A stretch of 34,288 bases of DNA from an uncultured Oscillospiraceae bacterium (GTDB lineage Bacteria; Bacillota; Clostridia; Oscillospirales; Oscillospiraceae): positions 1-34,288 of the forward strand of contig CANRDC010000023.1 of assembly GCA_947629245.1 (NCBI GenBank), given 5' to 3'. The notes beneath the pieces are model-generated. The model did no database searches and was not told the DNA's origin. It was given only the letters and a program-made list of their open reading frames with translations. Position 1 is the first letter of the stretch. Every line of letters begins with the position of its first letter. Below are positions 31,742 to 34,288 of the stretch, one piece after another. The position numbers were made by a program, and so were the translations under genes.

Positions 31742-33490
31742 ATGCCGTTTTCCGAGGATTTTCTGGAGGAGTTGAGCCGCCGGAACGACATCGTGGACGT
31801 GGTCAGTTCCTATGTGCCGCTCACAAAGCGCAGCGGCGCCAACCAGTTCGGCCTGTGCCCCTTCCACGGGGAAAAGACCCCCTCCTTCGCCGTCAACAGC
31901 GAGAAGCAGATCTACCACTGCTTCGGCTGTGGCAAGGGCGGCAGCGTCATCAACTTCATCATGGAGATCGAAAACCTCTCCTTCCCGGACGCGGTGCAGT
32001 TTTTGGCCCGCCGGGCGGGGATGGAGGTACCGGAAGAGGATCACGACCCCAACCGGGGCAAGCGGACCCGGATGCTGGAGTTGAACCGGGACGCGGCCCG
32101 GTTCTTCCACGCCCAGCTCATGGCCGATACAGGCCGGGCGGGACAGGACTATGTGGCAAAGCGGGGCATCGTGAACATGGTCAAGCCCTTCGGTCTGGGC
32201 TTCGCGCCGGACAGCTGGCAGAGTCTCACCGACGCCATGACCCGAAAGGGCTATACCCGCCAGGAGCTCCTGGACGCGGGGCTGGCCCGCGTGGGCAAGA
32301 GCGGCGGTCTTTACGACTATTTTCGCAATCGCCTCATGTTTCCCGTCATCGACGTGCGGGGCAACGTCATAGGCTTCTCAGGACGCATTCTGGGCGACGG
32401 GGAGCCCAAATACCTCAACAGCCCCGATACGCTGGTCTACAGCAAGAGCCGCAGTCTTTTCGCCCTGAATCTGGCTAAAAAGTCCAAAAACGGATATATT
32501 CTTCTCGCGGAGGGCAATATAGACGTGGTGAGCCTGCATCAGGCCGGGTTCGACAGCGCGGTGGCCAGTCTGGGCACGTCCCTGACCCCGGACCAGGCCC
32601 GGCTCATGAGCCGGTATACCTCCCAGGTCGTCATCGCCTACGACAACGACGCCGCCGGACAGAAGGCCGCCCAGCGGGCCATCGGCATCCTGCAGCCCCT
32701 GGACCTGAAAATAAAGGTGGTGAAGCTCCCCGGCGCCAAGGACCCGGACGAGTTCATCCAGGCCAACGGCCCCCAGGCCTTCCGGGACCTTTTGGAACGC
32801 AGCGGCAACCAGGTGGAGTACCGGCTGGAGCAGACGGCGGCGGAATTCGACCTTTCCACCGACGCCGGACGGGTGGGATACTTAAAAGCCTCCGCCAAGC
32901 TCATCGCCTCCCTGCCGGGCAGCGTGGAGCGGGAGATATACGGCCTGCGAGCCGCGGAAAAGGCGGGCGTATCCAGGGACGCGTTCCTGGGCGAGGTGGC
33001 CAGGGTCCGGCGGCAGAGCGCCTCCGCCGCCCGAAGGCAGCGGGACAAGGACGCCGCCGCGCCTGTCCGGGCCGCCCAGCCCAGAGACCGGGACCTGCGG
33101 TATGAAAACGTCCGCAGCGCCGTGGCGGAGGAAGGCGTGCTGAACCTGCTGTGCCGCTTTCCGGAGCAGTTCGGCGACCTGCCCCTCACGGGCGGGGATT
33201 TCACCTCCCCCGCTCTGGGCGGGCTGTACGACGCCATCATCCAGCGGGTGCGCCACGGCAGGAGCATGTCCCTGGCCGCGCTGGGCCAGCAGTTTTCCCA
33301 GGAGGAACTGACGCTCCTTGCCGGTATCCTCCAGCGGGACGAGATCCCGCCGGAAGCCGCCCGGCAGGCCATGGACGATTACATAAACAAGATACGCACA
33401 GAAAAAGACCGGGCCACCCGAGCGGACGATCTGCGGGGGTACGCCGAAAAGCTGAAACAAACGAAAGGGTATGGTTATAAAGATGGCTGA
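31742..33490 (+). CDS. dnaG: DNA primase
   Basis: DnaG makes RNA primers for replication. The 582-residue protein starts with a CHC2 zinc finger (Cys39, His42, Cys60, Cys63 in [11 protein letters not shown]...[10 protein letters not shown]). Then come the RNA-polymerase-like core with [29 protein letters not shown] motifs [15 protein letters not shown] and [11 protein letters not shown], and a C-terminal helical domain that would contact DnaB. A low-complexity Ala/Arg linker lies near residues 425-450. GAGGAGG at 31726-31732 fits the ATG. It overlaps rpoD by 8 bases. Confidence 0.96.
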   Translation: MPFSEDFLEELSRRNDIVDVVSSYVPLTKRSGANQFGLCPFHGEKTPSFAVNSEKQIYHCFGCGKGGSVINFIMEIENLSFPDAVQFLARRAGMEVPEEDHDPNRGKRTRMLELNRDAARFFHAQLMADTGRAGQDYVAKRGIVNMVKPFGLGFAPDSWQSLTDAMTRKGYTRQELLDAGLARVGKSGGLYDYFRNRLMFPVIDVRGNVIGFSGRILGDGEPKYLNSPDTLVYSKSRSLFALNLAKKSKNGYILLAEGNIDVVSLHQAGFDSAVASLGTSLTPDQARLMSRYTSQVVIAYDNDAAGQKAAQRAIGILQPLDLKIKVVKLPGAKDPDEFIQANGPQAFRDLLERSGNQVEYRLEQTAAEFDLSTDAGRVGYLKASAKLIASLPGSVEREIYGLRAAEKAGVSRDAFLGEVARVRRQSASAARRQRDKDAAAPVRAAQPRDRDLRYENVRSAVAEEGVLNLLCRFPEQFGDLPLTGGDFTSPALGGLYDAIIQRVRHGRSMSLAALGQQFSQEELTLLAGILQRDEIPPEAARQAMDDYINKIRTEKDRATRADDLRGYAEKLKQTKGYGYKDG

Positions 33491-34288
33491 CGAGAAAATG
33501 ACGACGCCCGAGGCGGAGGCTCTGCCCACGGAGCAGGAGCCCGCCGCGCCTGCGGAAACGCCCGCCCCCAAGAAGAAGTCCTCCAAAAAGAGCGCGGCGC
33601 CCGCGCCGGAAGCTCCGGCGGAGGAGGTCCCCGCCGCTCCCGCCCCTGCCGCCGACGAGGCGGAGGCCCCGGCGGAAAAATCCAAGGAGGAGAAGATCGC
33701 CGAGCTCATCGAAAAAGGGAAAAAAGCCGGGAAGCTCACCAGCAAGGAGCTTTCCGACGTGCTGGACAACATGGGCCTGGGCCCCGAGGAGCTGGACGCC
33801 GTATACGACCAGCTGGAGGACCTGGGCATCGACACGGCCGGAGACGAATTCCTGCCGCCCCTGGACGACGATCTGCCCGCGCTGGAGGAACTGGAGGAGC
33901 TGGAGGAGATCGGGGACGTGCCCGAAGAGGAGATCGTGGATACGGACTCCATGGCGGACAGCTTTTCCACCGACGACCCCGTGCGGATGTATCTGAAGGA
34001 GATCGGCAAGGTGGCCCTGCTCACCCCCGAGGAGGAGGTGGCCCTGGCCGCCCGGATGAGCGAGGGCGACGAGGAGGCCAAGCGCCGCATGGCCGAGGCA
34101 AACCTGCGGCTGGTGGTGTCCATCGCCAAGCGCTACGTGGGCCGGGGCATGCTGTTCCTGGACCTGATCCAGGAGGGCAACCTGGGGCTGATCAAGGCCG
34201 TGGAGAAGTTTGACTACACCAAGGGCTACAAGTTCTCCACCTACGCCACCTGGTGGATACGCCAGGCCATCACCCGCGCCATCGCCGA
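33483..34288 (+). CDS. rpoD: RNA polymerase primary sigma factor RpoD/SigA, N-terminal part (3' truncated by window)
   Basis: The frame opens with ATG at 33483 inside the dnaG end (ATGGCTGA overlap) and runs off the window; 268 residues are visible. After an Ala/Pro/Glu/Lys-rich tail of about 65 residues comes a region-1.1-like helical domain ([20 protein letters not shown]). Region 1.2 follows ([22 protein letters not shown]), then region 2 ([55 protein letters not shown]). This is the housekeeping sigma factor. ATG at 33498 is an alternative start. The low-complexity N-terminal tail is longer than in Bacillus SigA. Confidence 0.95.
   Translation, partial: MADEKMTTPEAEALPTEQEPAAPAETPAPKKKSSKKSAAPAPEAPAEEVPAAPAPAADEAEAPAEKSKEEKIAELIEKGKKAGKLTSKELSDVLDNMGLGPEELDAVYDQLEDLGIDTAGDEFLPPLDDDLPALEELEELEEIGDVPEEEIVDTDSMADSFSTDDPVRMYLKEIGKVALLTPEEEVALAARMSEGDEEAKRRMAEANLRLVVSIAKRYVGRGMLFLDLIQEGNLGLIKAVEKFDYTKGYKFSTYATWWIRQAITRAIA

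Overview
The window is a 34.3 kb piece of a GC-rich, densely coded bacterial chromosome. It looks like a low-oxygen gut-type Clostridia, most likely Oscillospiraceae (inference). Signs are the Bacillota-type GlgC/GlgD pair, HPr kinase HprK, WhiA/RapZ, the dgt-dnaG-rpoD order, AGGAGG ribosome sites, and abundant modular intergenic palindromes. I see no rRNA, tRNA, CRISPR array, prophage or transposase gene. No gene-free stretch exceeds about 300 bases.

Layout: (1) 1-1058, the end of prs overlapping pth. (2) 1131-5974, a glycogen block glgC-glgD-glgP. (3) 6172-8886, a tldD/tldE-like protease pair ending in a repeat and a terminator. (4) 9069-14261, a response regulator, an ABC ATPase, three tandem related permeases and a histidine kinase, resembling peptide-sensing/peptide-resistance modules. 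(5) 14308-15042, a histidine phosphatase. (6) 15281-17426 on the minus strand, an ECF sigma factor and a membrane-anchored anti-sigma-like protein. (7) 17567-20124, two overlapping CNNM/CorC-type membrane proteins behind a near-consensus promoter. (8) 20394-20582 minus, rpmB, divergent from (9) hprK-murB-rapZ-whiA-dnaE-hflX-yigZ (20771-30450). (10) 30576-34288, dgt, dnaG and the start of rpoD.

The most unusual content is non-coding. Two related families of about 130 bp palindromic elements (A and B) have conserved ends and centres, but internal stems whose sequences differ while base pairing is kept. A third family (C) has a constant 28-bp hairpin followed by nested stems that also change together. 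One C copy reaches into the tldE stop codon; another abuts the dnaG ribosome site. A separate 201-bp structured sequence lies between whiA and dnaE and is bounded by a 16-bp exact direct repeat containing the dnaE start, so the translation start is duplicated. No recognisable enzyme system of a new kind is encoded; the candidate novelty lies in these elements and in the triplicated-permease locus.
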